From Cherax quadricarinatus (taxonomy: Eukaryota; Arthropoda; Malacostraca; Decapoda; Parastacidae), in the NCBI RefSeq assembly GCF_038502225.1, contig NC_091300.1:46016788-46080787 (forward strand): a stretch of DNA of 64,000 nucleotides, in the 5' to 3' direction. The position numbers and the translations under genes are program-made. The notes beneath the pieces are model-generated. The model searched no databases. It had not been told where the DNA came from and was given only the letters and a program-made list of their open reading frames with translations. Below are positions 1 through 11,206 of this stretch, in pieces (position 1 is the stretch's first letter; every line of letters begins with the position of its first letter).

Positions 1-221
1 GTGTACATACATAGAATTTCCAATGTATTCTAACAAGGGATTTATGATTTTCTGAGGAAGACTGGATACCATATTCTTTTATTTATTTCATGTATTGTAC
101 TGTCTAAATAAAATATAAAAAAAAATACTATAATCTGTAAGGATTTAATGTTAAGAATTAATTTAAGTATGCTCGAAATGCCTAGCCATGCTAGGTGTCC
201 TAGTGGCCCCCTCTGTTTACC
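1..221 (+). repeat. AT-rich start and LINE A 3'UTR remnant
   Basis: Bases 1-133 are AT-rich and show nothing I can name. Bases about 134-221 match the 3' untranslated segment of LINE family A at 9030-9100 and 43783-43850, which shares the phrase CGAAATGCCTAGCCATG. The copy lacks the TTGAA-repeat tail and is cut off where the 3' end of the minus-strand LINE C begins. Confidence 0.6.
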
Positions 222-250
222 TGGAGTTTACCTGGAGAGAGTTCCGGGGG

Positions 251-682
251 TCAACGCCCCCGCGGCCCGGTCTGTGACCAGGCCTCCTGGTGGATCAGAG
301 CCTGATCAACCAGGCTGTTACTGCTGGCTGCACACAAACCAACGTACGAGCCACAGCCCGGCTGGCCAGGTACCGACTTTAGGTGCTTGTCCAGTGCCAG
401 CTTGAAGACTGCCAGGGGTCTGTTGGTAATACCCCTTATGTATGCTGGGAGGCAGTTGAACAGTCTCGGGCCCCTGACACTTATTGTATGGTCTCTTAAC
501 GTGCTAGTGACACCCCTGCTTTTCATTGGGGGGATGTTGCATCGTCTGCCAAGTCTTTTGCTTTCGTAGTGAGTGATTTTCGTGTGCAAGTTCGGTACTA
601 GTCCCTCTAGGATTTCCCAGGTGTATATGATCATGTATCTCTCCCGCCTGCGTTCCAGGGAATACAGTTTCAGGAACCTCAA
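251..682 (-). pseudogene. C-terminal segment of LINE C1 ORF2
   Basis: This 143-residue frame continues the RT protein after a frameshift. It carries LERRRERYMIIYTWEILEGL and the signature GPRLFNCLP, typical of the C-terminus of CR1/Jockey-group ORF2 proteins, followed by the FKLALDKHL segment. It runs to the 3' terminal repeat of the element. Confidence 0.75.
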
Positions 683-2646
683 GCGCTCCCAGTAATTGAG
701 GGGTGTTTTATCTCCGTTATGCGCGCCGTGAAGGTTCTCTGTACATTTTCTAGGTCAGCAATTTCACCTGCCTTGAAAGGTGCTGTTAGTGTGCAGCAAT
801 ATTCCAGCCTAGATAGAACAAGTGACCTGAAGAGTGTCATCATGGGCTTGGTATCCCTAGTTTTGAAGGTTCTCATTATCCATCCTGTCACTTTTCTAGC
901 AGATGCGATTGATACAATGTTATGGTCCTTGAAGGTGAGATCCTCCGACATGATCACTCCCAGGTCTTTGACGTTGGTGTTTCGCTCTATTTTGTGGCCA
1001 GAATTTGTTTTGTACTCTGATGAAGATTTAATTTCCTCGTGTTTACCATATCTGAGTAATTGAAATTTCTCATCGTTGAACTTCATATTGTTTTCTGCAG
1101 CCCACTGAAAGATTTGGTTGATGTCCGCCTGGAGCCTTGCAGTGTCTGCGATGGAAGACACTGTCATGCAGATTCGGGTGTCATCTGCAAAGGAAGACAC
1201 GGTGCTGTGACTGACATCCTTGTCTATGTCAGATATGAGGATGAGGAACAAGATGGGAGCGAGTACTGTGCCTTGTGGAACAGAGTTTTTCACCGTAGCT
1301 GCCTCGGACTTTACTCTATTGACTACTACTCTTTGTGTTCTGTTTGTGAGGAAATTATAGATCCATCGACCAACTTTTCCTGTTATTCCTTTAGCACGCA
1401 TTTTGTGCGCTATTACACCATGGTCACACTTGTCGCAGGCTTTTGCAAAGACTGTATATATTACATCTGCATTCTTTTTGTCTTCTAGTGCATCTAGGAC
1501 CTTGTCGTAGTGATCCAATAGTTGAGACAGAGAGGAGCGACCTGTTCTAAACCCATGTTGCCCTGGGTTGTGTAATTGATGGGTTTCTAGATGTGTGGTG
1601 ATCTTGCTTCTTAGGACGCTTTCAAAGTTTTTTATGATATGGGATGTTAGTGTTATCGGTCTGTAGTTCTTTGCTATTGCTTTACTGCCCCCTTTGTGGA
1701 ATGGGGCTATGTCTGTTGTTTTTAGTAACTGTGGGACGACCCCCGTGTCCATGCTCCCTCTCCATATGATGGTAAAAGCTCGTGATAGGGGCTTCTTGCA
1801 GTTCTTGATGAACACGGAGTTCCATGAGTCTGGCCCTGGGGCAGAGTGCATGGGCATGTCATTTATCGCCTGTTCGAAGTCATTTGGCGTCAGGATAACA
1901 TCAGATAGGCTTGTGTTAACCAAATTCTGTGGCTCTCTCATAAAAAATTCATTTTGATCTTCGACTCTCAGTCTGGTTAGCGGCTTGCTAAAAACTGAGT
2001 CATATTGGGACTTGAGTAGCTCACTCATTTCCTTGCTGACATCTGTGTAGGACCCATCTTGTTTAAGTAGGGGCCCAATACTGGACGTTGTTCTCGACTT
2101 TGATTTGGCATAGGAGAAGAAATACTTTGGGTTTCTTTCGATTTCATTTATGGCTTTTAGTTCTTCCCGCGATTCCTGACTCCTATAAGATTCCTTTAGT
2201 TTAAGTTCGATGCTTGCTATTTCTCTGACCAGTGACTCCCTACGCATTTCAGATATATTGACCTCTTTTAGCCGCTCTGTTATTCTTTTCCGTCGCCTGT
2301 AAAGGGAGCGCCTGTCTCTTTCTAATTTACATCTACTCCTCCTTTTTCTTAGAGGAATAAGCCTTGTGCATACATCGAGTGCCACCGAGTTAATCTGTTC
2401 TAGGCATAAGTTGGGGTCTGTGTTGCTTAGTCTATCTTCCCAGCTTATATCGGTTAGGACTTGGTTTACTTGGTCCCACTTTATGTTTTTGTTATTGAAG
2501 TTGAATTTGGTGAATGCTCCATCGTGACTAATCTCATTATGTCGGTCTGGGGCTCCGCGATTAGATTTTGCCACCGAAGTGGCTAGTTTATTGTGCATCC
2601 CATATCCATCCTGTGGACGGTAGCGCGAGAGCATATGGATACACAA
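679..2646 (-). pseudogene. Reverse transcriptase ORF of LINE C1, catalytically altered
   Basis: A 655-codon open frame covers the segment before the RT domain, the RT palm and part of the thumb. The palm shows NYRPITLTS, the motif-B-like SVPQGTVLAP and the catalytic motif C SFADDT. Motif A reads YTVFAKACD where the related copies at 38724 and 61561 read YTDFAKAFD or YTDFAKVFD, so the first catalytic aspartate is valine and a phenylalanine is cysteine. The real reading frame then shifts near 680 into the C-terminal block at 251-682. The intact length is striking for a copy with a dead active site and suggests a fairly recent insertion. The clade call (CR1/Jockey group) rests on motif style only. 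Confidence 0.8.
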
Positions 2647-2738
2647 AAGGCCTAGGAACTAGGCCCCAAAGGGTTAACAGGAATACATATGGATTTATAT
2701 CTACATATCTATAGTTCACTTATCTGTTACAAGCAAAT

Positions 2739-3473
2739 TTAGGAAATTTGCTTAGTATAGATGAGGTCTAGTGTATTCTCCAGTCTAGTAGGCTCTATTA
2801 TTTTCTGGTTTAAATTGAATTTTGTGCAGAGATTTAAAAGCTCGTGTGTGTGTGAGTTCTCATCAGAGCTGCCTCCTGGTGTTATTACTGCAACAACATT
2901 ATTTGCTATATTCCTCCATTTTAGGTGCCTTAAGTTGAAATCCCCCAGGAGCAAGATGTTGGGTGCAGGAGCTGGCAGATTTTCCAGACAGTGGTCAATT
3001 TTTAACAGCTGTTCCTGGAATTGCTGGGATGTTGCATCCGGAGGCTTTTACACTACCACAATGACTAGGTTTTGGTTCTCGATCTTTACTGCTAAAACTT
3101 CCACTACATCATTTGAGGCATTAAGCAGTTCTGTGCAAACATGTGACTCTGCGATGTACAGGCCAACCCCCATCCTTTTGCCTGTTCACTCTGTCGCATC
3201 TGTATAGGTTGTAACCTGGGATCCATATTTCGTTGTCCAAGTGATCCTTTATGTGGGTCTCAGTGAAACCGTGAACATTGCATTTGCCTCTGCAAGCAGT
3301 CCACGGATGAAAAGTATTTTGTTGTTTGTTGCTGGCTTTAGACCCTGTATATTTGCAAAGAAGAATGTCATCGGACTGGTGGTATTGTTGGTACTGGGGG
3401 GGGGGGGATTTTTTTTCCGGAATAGTATCTGTATCTGTTGGTTTGGAGTGGAGGCCATCGACTGTGGTTCCAC
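2739..3473 (-). pseudogene. Apurinic endonuclease remnant of LINE C1
   Basis: Two frames carry endonuclease pieces. At 2739-2954 the motif LLGDFNLRHLKW is the GDFN block of exonuclease/endonuclease/phosphatase-fold LINE nucleases. At 3249-3473 FANIQGLKP is the start of the fold. A frameshift near 3255 moves to TETHIKDHLDNEI, which carries the catalytic glutamate block. It is broken and not functional. Confidence 0.7.
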
Positions 3474-3479
3474 TCCAGG

Positions 3480-3955
3480 AATGACTGGAATTGGTGTACG
3501 ATTTCTGTCATTTCCTGCCAGTTTTTTTTCCTTCCTGGCACTAAAAAATCTCTCCCTCTTGAGTGGCTGTGGCTACCCAGGTTTTCCTATGGCCTAGATG
3601 TTTTGTATCTTTTTGTCCCCTTTAAATGGTGTGCCTGGCAATTTAAGTTATAGCACAGTCTTTCCTGTACTGAAGAGGTACACATTTCAGGGTGAAAAAG
3701 CTTACAGGAAGGGAGTTTGCATTTTCCTGTTGTCATATGGGCACGGCATTTTCTAGGGTGGTCATAGTTGCACGTCCCATCTGTTTTTCCAGATTTCCCA
3801 TGCCTGCAGATACCAAGTGCATAGTATGTGCACAGGCTTGGTTTCCGTTTGCCTTGGGTTTCTGTGACTGTATTCCCTGTTGGTGCATGTTTACCTGTCT
3901 TATTCCTATCCTCACTAGCACCAACAATGGAGCTCTAACCAGTTGTTTTTGGTAA
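3480..3955 (-). pseudogene. CCCH zinc-finger ORF1 of LINE C1
   Basis: Translated on the minus strand in one frame, this stretch gives closely spaced Cys/His clusters. The first has CTYYALGICRHGKSG and then CNYDH, the second CRAHMTTGKCKLPSCKLFH, and the third runs from CTSS to CQAHH. The pattern is tandem CCCH-type zinc knuckles, a likely RNA-binding part of the ORF1 protein. One in-frame stop follows the fingers. The upstream part lies beyond the RTE insertion at 4946-5235. Confidence 0.6.
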
Positions 3956-3965
3956 TATATATATG

Positions 3966-4945
3966 AATTTGGTAGGGTGTGCAAAAGAAGAAAATTAAAA
4001 GTGAATACAGGAAAGAGTAAGGTTATGAGGATAACAAAAAGATTAGGTGATGAAAGATTGGATATCAGATTGGAGGGAGAGAGTATGGAGGAGGTGAATG
4101 TATTCAGATATTTGGGAGTGGACGTGTCAGCGGATGGGTCTATGAAGGATGAGGTGAATCATAGAATTGATGAGGGGAAAAGGGTGAGTGGTGCACTTAG
4201 GAGTCTGTGGAGACAAAGAACTTTGTCCTTAGAGGCAAAGAGGGGAATGTATGAGAGTATAGTTTTACCAACACTCTTATATGGGTGTGAAGCATGGGTG
4301 ATGAATGTTGCAGCGAGGAGAAGGCTGGAGGCAGTGGAGATGTCATGTCTGAGGGCAATGTGTGGTGTGAATATTATGCAGAGAATTCGTAGTTTGGAAG
4401 TTAGGAGGAGGTGCGGGATTACCAAAACTGTTGTCCAGAGGGCTGAGGAAGGGTTGTTGAGGTGGTTCGGACATGTAGAGAGAATGGAGCGAAACAGAAT
4501 GACTTCAAGAGTGTATCAGTCTGTAGTGGAAGGAAGGCGGGGTAGGGGTCGGCCTAGGAAAGGTTGGAGGGAGGGGGTAAAGGAGGTTTTGTGTGCGAGG
4601 GGCTTGGACTTCCAGCAGGCGTGCGTGAGCGTGTTTGATAGGAGTGAATGGAGACGAATGGTTTTTAATACTTGACGTGCTGTTGGAGTGTGAGCAAAGT
4701 AACATTTATGAAGGGGTTCAGGGAAACCGGCAGGCCGGACTTGAGTCCTGGAGATGGGAAGTACAGTGCCTGCACTCTGAAGGAGGGGTGTTAATGTTGC
4801 AGTTTAAAATCTGTAGTGTAAAGCACCCTTCTGGCAAGACAGTGATGGAGTGAATGATGGTGAAAGTTTTTCTTTTTCGGGCCACCCTGCCTTGGTGGGA
4901 ATCGGCCAGTGTGATAATAAAAAAAAAATAATAATAATCCTCACT
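3966..4945 (+). mobile_element. RTE-like LINE, 5'-truncated copy R1
   Basis: The copy starts abruptly at GAATTTGGTAGGGTGTGC, which in longer copies lies inside the RT ORF. It ends with the family's 3' terminus (the ACCCTGCCTTGGTGGGAATCG region) and an AATAAT-rich tail at 4917-4938. It has split the ORF1 of LINE C1. The same 3' terminus recurs at 19053, 41702 and 58035 on the minus strand. Confidence 0.85.
3977..4675 (+). pseudogene. RTE reverse transcriptase, C-terminal part
   Basis: This 232-codon frame holds only the thumb/connection and C-terminal part. It carries KVNTGKSKVM, FRYLGVDVSADG, LYGCEAWVMN, and the basic tail RRGRGRPRKGWREGVKEVL. YGCEAW and the arginine-rich tail are typical of RTE-group ORF2. 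The palm with the FADD motif is missing because of 5' truncation. It is nearly identical to the matching parts of the copies at 19307 and 58292, so it is young. Confidence 0.85.
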
Positions 4946-5235
4946 ATTGCTAGTGGAGTCCTCTTGTTTGCTATTTCCTGTGGTTTTACTAGTTTGCAAT
5001 ATTGGTTTTATCTTATCCTTGACTACACTTGTTTCCCCACTACAGCTCCTGTCTCCATGAGGTCATTTATATGCATTCCCTCCTGCATATATTTCCCGAA
5101 TACTGGACAAAATCTCCAGCTTCACTATTACTGTCTCCCAGGACAGCACCTCCAGCTTCACCATTACTGTCTCCCAGGACAGCACCTCCAGCTTCACCAT
5201 TACTGTCTCCCAGGACAGCACCTCCAGCTTCGCAA
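4946..5235 (-). pseudogene. N-terminal part of LINE C1 ORF1 with 36-bp repeats
   Basis: On the minus strand this reads GGAVLGDSNGEA repeated in tandem and then TSKTTGNSKQEDSTSNSED. That joins in sense to the ASEDRNKTGKH segment on the other side of the RTE insertion. It is a low-complexity, acidic N-terminal region. It has an in-frame stop and an abrupt edge at about 5235. Confidence 0.5.
5114..5232 (-). repeat. 36-bp coding tandem repeat (3.3 copies)
   Basis: Units begin at 5114, 5150, 5186 and 5222 (partial). Each contains CACCTCCAGCTTCACCATTA and CTGTCTCCCAGGACAG. The period is a multiple of three, so it encodes a 12-residue repeat in the LINE C1 ORF1 frame. Confidence 0.85.
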
Positions 5236-5340
5236 TACCCAAATACCCAAACCTGTAAACCTGACATTGTAATCCTTATAGAGAATAAACTTGAATTGAA
5301 TTGAATTGAATTGAATTGAATTGAATTGAATTGAATTGAA
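5236..5340 (+). mobile_element. LINE A 3' end with TTGAA-repeat tail
   Basis: This short 3' fragment shares the GAGAATAAACTTGAATTGAA end with 9100-9197 and 43860-43945. It finishes in about nine TTGAA units. Microsatellite tails of this sort mark the 3' ends of some CR1/Jockey-group LINEs. The fragment is strongly 5'-truncated. Confidence 0.75.
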
Positions 5341-5425
5341 TTCTTTTCATTTTCTCAAATCCCCACCAGTTTTTAATGATCACTGCAACTCCTCCTCCCC
5401 CTCTACTACCTTTATCTTTATCAAT
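5341..5425 (-). pseudogene. Endonuclease fragment of a LINE
   Basis: The minus-strand frame reads DKDKGSRGGGGVAVIIKNWW, the glycine-rich strand of a LINE endonuclease. The preceding part of the same domain (IIALTETK) is at 9198-9400. The LINE A element at 5426-9197 probably inserted between the two. Confidence 0.5.
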
Positions 5426-6366
5426 ACGGCCACTTGATACTGGAGTTCCGCAGGGAAGTGTCCTTGGACCCCTGCTCTTCCTCATTTACATCAATGATCT
5501 TCCAAACATATCCCAACACCTGAAACCCATTCTCTTTGCTGACGACACGACTTATGTCATCTCCCACCCTAATCTTGCCACCCTCAACACCGTTGTTAAC
5601 GAGGAGCTGCTCAAAATATCGACTTGGATGACAGCCAATAAACTTACACTTAACACTGGCAAAACCTACTATATTATGTTTGGTAGCAGAGCAGGTGTTG
5701 CGCAACTTAACATTAAGATCGACATCACTCTAATTGCCAGACATAATGAGGGCAAATTCCTTGGCCTATACCTCGACAGCAACCTAAATTTCAGCACCCA
5801 TATCCAACACATAACAAAAAAGTATCCATAACGGTGGGGATCCTCTCTAAGATACGATACTACGTGCCGCAAACTGCCCTTCTCACACTATACCATTCAC
5901 TTATATATCCATACCTCACCTATGCTATCTGTGCTTGGGGTTCAACTGCAGCAACACACCTAAAGCCAATAATAACCCAACAAAAAGCCGCAGTAAGAAT
6001 AATCACTAAATCCCATCCCTGGCAACACCCCCTCCCCACTCTTCATAGATCTATACTTACTCCCTGTTCAGAACATCCACACTTACTACTGTGCAATCTA
6101 TATCTACAGGACCTTAAATTCCAATATTAACCTTGACCTAAAACGCTTTCTTGATAGTTGTGACAGGATCCACAGGCATAACACCAGACACAAACATCTG
6201 TGACATTCCCCGTGTTCGACTAAACTTTTACAAAAATTCAATGTATTTCAAAGGACCTAAAATCTGGAACACCCTACCTGAAAACTCTAGAACTGCAGAC
6301 ACATTCATCACTTGCAAAACTACAGTTAGAAAACATCTTATCTCCCTGATCCACCCCGACAACTAA
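5426..6366 (+). pseudogene. LINE A reverse transcriptase fragment, broken
   Basis: Frames at about 5426-5831, 5834-6130 and 6151-6366 together encode the second half of a CR1/Jockey-group ORF2. It includes GVPQGSVLGPLLFLIYINDL, the catalytic FADDTTYV, the YLTYAICAWGS block and the terminal GPKIWNTLPENS. At least two frameshifts separate the frames. It is close in sequence to 41869-43556. The copy is 5'-truncated just before motif B, and its 3'UTR resumes at 9030 after an inserted LINE E. Confidence 0.85.
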
Positions 6367-9029
6367 CTTTTTTTTATATTTTATTTAAAACAATACAATA
6401 CATTAAATACATAAAAGAACACAGTATCAGTTCTTACACAGAATTATCAATTTCATTGTCAAAAGCATACAGACATTTAACTTTGAGCTGACACAAACTG
6501 TCCCTCATCCTCTATGCATTATATCCCATACACCTATGTTAATCAAGATTACACAAAACTACATACTACATACAATATGCATTGTTATTATTATTAACAA
6601 AGACGCACCAAGCCTACAATATGCATTTATTTTCCACTTTGTTATTTATAGCAAATCAAAAAACCGTGTCAGACAATGTCAGTACACACAAAAACAAACA
6701 AAAAACATTTTAACATATTGATATAGCGAAATTCTGCCGTAGTAAAACATACCGACTACAAAACAGAACGTCGGAGTCATTATAAAACATGTAGGAATAA
6801 ATCCTATAATCATGTCTATATGTATGTACATACATATGCACATATACACCTACATGTATGCAACCATGCTTTCTTCCCGAACAGACTAGATTATACTAGA
6901 AAGAAATACGCAAAAAGACTTATCACTAAATAAACTGGACCTAAACTAAATATGTAACATCCATAACAGAAGTGGCAGACAATGTCTGGTACACACAAAA
7001 TACATTTTAACACTTAAATATAACAAAATTCTACTGAAAATAACCCACCCAGTTTATGAAAAAAAAAGAGAAGAAACATACCGACTTCCAAACAATCAGT
7101 CGAGATATTATAAAACATGTATGAATAAGTATGAATAAGTCCTACAATCATATATATATGTATACATATACACATGCATATACACACATACGTGTGTGTG
7201 CACGCGTTCGGACAGAACAAACTGGATTATACATAGAAATATAACGCTAAATGACTAGTCACCAAATAAAATAAAAATATATTACATTCAATAAGAGAAC
7301 TATACCTAAGACATTGGTTCTCACAAACACACCTACATACACACACACAAAGTTAATGTTACCGATTAAACTCAATTTATTAATATGACCTTTCATACAA
7401 AATGAAGGGTATATATAAACCCCAGAAAAATATTTATATATTTTCGTACATAGTTCATAATGTACACCTTCAATATGATATAAAAAGATACGTATGACAA
7501 GGATAACTCGATCAACATATTCAAAAGTATAAAACATATCCTCACATATACATATAAATATAAACCCCCTATGCAAAATGGTTCTGATAACAAAAAAGGA
7601 AAACAGAAGGTCACATACAACTGTTGACTCTGTGATTTTACAAAATCATAAGGTCTAATACCCCGGTGCCCCCGACGGCTCCCTGCAAATAAACTTTACC
7701 CACATCAACTACCTTGCCAACCAATCTACCTTCCTCATCAGGCTTCCAATCACTCCAAGAGGACACACCACTGAAGAGACCAACCCCTTGCCCCTCACCC
7801 CGTCGCCAAACGGAGTAGACATTCAACAGTTAGTTCACGATATCCCTCCGGAAAACTAGTTACCCACCTTCCGCCATATAATAGTTTATTCCTACACGCT
7901 GTCCTATAAAAACACGCTGTTAACGCCTTTATCCTAATATTTCCCTCCACCTCCCTCATCCCCCAAGAAATATACAAGTAATCAACTATTACGTATCTAA
8001 TGGCCCTTCCCACCTCTTTGGGCACCCCTCCTATATCTAACATTAAAGCCCTAAGGGGTGATATCTGTCCCCCCCCCCCCAATAACAAGAAAACCCTCTT
8101 CAACCACAACCTTACCACCTCCAATTCAGAACAAAAATATTCCACATGAAAAGCCGTTTCAACTTCCCCACAAAAACCGCATGACGCCTCTCTCACAAAA
8201 CCCATTTGTCTTAGCACCTCTTTCGATGCTAACGTCCCCATAAGAAATCTACATACTAATTCCCTCGCTCTAGCCTGTATTCTTAATTTACTAAATTCCA
8301 CCCATATCACTCGCCAATCATATGTGGGATACACTGCCATCCCTTGCACTGATTCCTTACGACGACCCACACCCACCAACCGTTTTACCTTGAGTTTTTT
8401 AACATTTAGTACCTTTAACATAAACCTCAACATATCCTCACACTCGACTAAGTCCTTGCCACCCCACCATTTGCGGATATCCCCCATCACCTCCCCCACC
8501 CGAAGACCCCTTTCCTCCCCTGCCCGAATATACCTCTGCTTCACATACAGTGCCTTCACCCTAGATCCTAATGCCAACAATCCCAATCCTCCCTGTCTTA
8601 CCGCAGTCATTACCACATCTTTGCCCAACCACGCCCTCCCAAAACCCCACACATACCTTAAGACTCTTCTTTGTAATTCCATAATTTCCTGACTTCGTAA
8701 GGGATAAATTTCCGCCACTCCCCACACCTTACTATAAATCAGCATATTTACCACCACAACCCTTTGATGCAAGGTTACATCCCCGGCCCTTAAACTCCGG
8801 AGCCTACTCAAAGCTCTGTCCATTACCATTTCTGAATTAACCCTTCTGCTCTCCTGTACATCTGCCAAATACAAAATCCCACAAATCTTTAGCCTTTCTA
8901 CAGTTATCCAGCCAAACTCCTCCCCCAATGTCCCGCCTACCCAAGCTCCTACCTCCAGCAACCGTGATTTCTGTTTATTAACTCTCATCCCAGTAGCATT
9001 CCCAAAAATCTCAATTACCCTTCCCATTT
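6367..9029 (-). mobile_element. L1/Tx1-like LINE (family E), 5'-truncated
   Basis: This element lies on the minus strand inside the 3'UTR of LINE A. It has an ORF2 C-terminal half (7795-9027) and a long AT-rich, low-complexity 3'UTR (6367-7794), ending near a TATTTTATTTAAAA stretch. The RT palm is absent. I see no second copy in the window. Confidence 0.6.
7795..9027 (-). pseudogene. ORF2 C-terminal half of LINE E
   Basis: This 410-codon open frame starts just after the RT palm (GNATGMRVNKQKSRLLEVG, the post-catalytic block). It continues through the thumb (QRRVLRYVWG, RQGGLGLLAL) to a CGFCGEVETAFHVEYFC zinc-finger-like motif of the C-x2-C...H...C kind, which L1/Tx1-type ORF2 proteins carry near the C-terminus. 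It has no internal stop across 1.2 kb, so it is young or selected, but it lacks the FADD active site. The first ATG lies at the truncation edge. Confidence 0.65.
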
Positions 9030-9197
9030 AATGTTAAGAATTAATCTAAGTCTGCTCGAAATGCCTAGCCATGTTAGGTGTCTTAGTGGCCCCCCTCTGT
9101 AATTAGTATTTTATAACATGTAAACCACACAATACGCAAAACCTGTAAACCCCACATTGTAACCCTTATAGAGAATAAACTTGAATTGAATTGAATA
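9030..9197 (+). mobile_element. LINE A 3'UTR and tail
   Basis: This is the 3' terminal part of LINE A, resuming after the LINE E insertion. It has the CGAAATGCCTAGCCATG segment and the GAGAATAAACTTGAATTGAA tail. It matches 43783-43945. Confidence 0.75.
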
Positions 9198-9520
9198 GGA
9201 TCTGATATCTGGGTGGAAGGATTGTGTCTGTAATCCTGGTGAATTTCGTTTCTGTGAGTGCTATGATGTCTGGGAAAGTCTCTTTGATTCTTTTATGCTA
9301 CTCCTGACATTTATTTGTTATTTCAGCTGTGTTTGTATACCAAACCTTCAACTTCTTTTCTAAAACTGTTGTCTGGGGGGTACGTTGGGGTTGGGAGAGC
9401 GGGAGACCCGGCGAGAATCTTTGGGGAGGGGGGGTTGCTGTTAAGGTGGAGTTTGTGATGAGGTGGGTAGGGGCAGTGGGTACAGCGTGTGGGTTTTGGG
9501 TTAGATTGTACTCACCTAGT
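9198..9520 (-). pseudogene. LINE endonuclease fragment
   Basis: The minus strand encodes FPDIIALTETKFTRITDTIL, the glutamate-containing block of a LINE apurinic endonuclease, with one in-frame stop upstream. It probably joins the fragment at 5341-5425 if the intervening LINE A insertion is removed. The part above 9400 is G-rich and not clearly coding. Confidence 0.5.
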
Positions 9521-10200
9521 TGAGGTTGCAGGGGTCGATTCCAAGCTCCTGGCCCGCCTCTTCACTGGTCGCTACTAGGTGTGTGTGTGTAAAAGTTAAT
9601 GTGTGTTTGTGTTAATGTGTACTCACCTAATTGTGGTTGCAGGGGTCGAGCATGTGTTAATGTGCATGTTAGTGTTTGTTTGGAGGGTGGGGGACTATAG
9701 ACATTTCTTATTACCAGGATGTTTCCGTAAACATATTTATATGTATATGATGTGCCTTCATTTCTATTTGTCCTGTGTCACTGTGTGTTCTATATTAATT
9801 TATTGTGAACTCTTTGCCTCGTATTTTGAAGTTATTTATATATTTTCCGTTTTTCCTTCTTCATATATGCCAGATGACGCAACCTGTCCAACTGAAATAT
9901 ATAGAAACTTCTTGTATATGTTAGGGCACAGCAGACGCGTTATGTGTGAGTGTACTGACAGTATGTGAGTCATCCATGAAGGCTGTGTAGTAGGTGGAAA
10001 ATTATCCATAAATGTTGTAAAACAGGATGAAAAGAAGGCGTAGTTAAAGGGTGGTGGAGATGGCAGGAGGAAATATGTTGATAATTTATTTTAAGCCTTA
10101 GTTTAGGGTTTAATGTATTCTAGATGTTAGTATAGCGGTGTATTATAGTCATGATAACCCCAGAGCAGTAATTATGTTGTAAAAGTGTGCGTGTATAGTT
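9521..10200. other. No gene; diffuse repeats
   Basis: The phrase ACTCACCTA followed by GTGGTTGCAGGGGTCGA appears twice (9510-9545 and 9620-9650) and looks like a dispersed repeat. GT-rich runs lie near 9580-9620. Nothing coding is supported. Confidence 0.5.
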
Positions 10201-10659
10201 GTGTACGCAGTGAGATGTTCATTTTATGTTGGGAGAAGAGGGAGACCCCAGCCAGCAGCAGCAGCAGCAGCAGCAGCCAGCCTGACATCCTCACCTGCTG
10301 ATTATTACCCACTACACACACTCCACAGCCTTCATGAGTACACCCTTATTGTAGGTGAGTGTAGTGTGAGTGTGGGGCAGGAGGGTAGCAACACCTGGGT
10401 ACACCCACACCTGTCAATATTGAGAACACTTGTGTGTGTAGCCCCACAACACAGCGTCCAGGGGCTGCCAACACCACCCAACCTTCTCTCTAACACAATA
10501 ATTTATTGTCTAATGTATATCTTGAAGCTATCAACTACAACATGTTCTTTGAGGTGGTAGTTTAATATGTGGTTGATTATACTGGTGATATGAGTTGAGT
10601 GTAATATATGGTAGATGTGTGTTAGTGCTACCATGTGATGCATCATAGACCTGAACGTA
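10201..10659 (+). other. Low-copy stretch with CAG run and donor-like site
   Basis: It contains a pure CAG run near 10253-10277, an open frame (10201-10560) with a short alanine run, and a TAG|GTGAGT splice-donor-like site at about 10354. I see no other copy in the window. It could be a non-coding 5' exon of a host gene or simply unique intergenic sequence. No homology is recognised. Confidence 0.25.
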
Positions 10660-11206
10660 TTGACAACACTGCCACCTATGTTATATATTGACAACACAAC
10701 CACCTATGTTATATATTGACAACACAACCACCTATGTTATATATTGACAACACAGCCACTTATGTTATATATTGACAACACAACCACCTATGTTATATAT
10801 TGACAACACAGCCACTTATGTTATATATTGACAACACAACCACCTATGTTATATATTGACAACACAACCACCTATGTTATATATTGACAACACAGCCACT
10901 TATGTTATATATTGACAACACAACCACCTATGTTATATATTGACAACACAGCCACTTATGTTATATATTGACAACACAGCCACTTATGTTATATATTGAC
11001 AACACAGCCACTTATGTTATATATTGACAACACAGCCACTTATGTTATATATTGACAACACAGCCACTTATGTTATATATTGACAACACAGCCACTTATG
11101 TTATATATTGACAACACAGCCACTTATGTTATATATTGACACAGCCACTTATGTTATATATTGACAACACAGCCACCTATGTTATATATTGACAACACAG
11201 CCACCT
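10660..11206. repeat. 28-bp minisatellite, about 19-20 copies
   Basis: The unit is TTGACAACACAACCACCTAT plus GTTATATA. Two versions (AACCACC and AGCCACT) alternate in the first half, and the AGCCACT version is homogenised in the second half. One unit near 11136 lacks three bases. Confidence 0.95.

Larger units (their letters stand above)
222..3955 (-). mobile_element. CR1-like LINE (family C), copy C1
   Basis: This is a degenerate non-LTR retrotransposon on the minus strand. Reading from high to low coordinate it has a CCCH zinc-finger ORF1 region, an apurinic endonuclease region, reverse transcriptase, and a C-terminal segment. The 3' end is an alternating CCTGGAG/TTTACCTGG motif near 222-245. 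The same 3' end recurs at 12396-12455, and related protein segments recur at 38724-39435 and 61561-63400. An RTE element at 3966-4945 interrupts ORF1, which continues at 4946-5235. A short palindrome-bearing insertion sits between the RT and endonuclease blocks (about 2645-2735). Several frameshifts make it inactive. Confidence 0.8.

Noticed and set aside
1060..1488. 142-codon + strand ORF with several Cys pairs
   Set aside because: It is the complement of the LINE C1 reverse transcriptase. The cysteines are a by-product of the antisense frame.
8324..8692. 122-codon + strand ORF
   Set aside because: It is antisense to the LINE E ORF2 and has no independent support.
10201..10560. 119-codon ORF with poly-Ala as a host gene
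   Set aside because: The open frame depends on a CAG run, and there is no recognised homology. Kept only as an uncertain, possibly untranslated exon.
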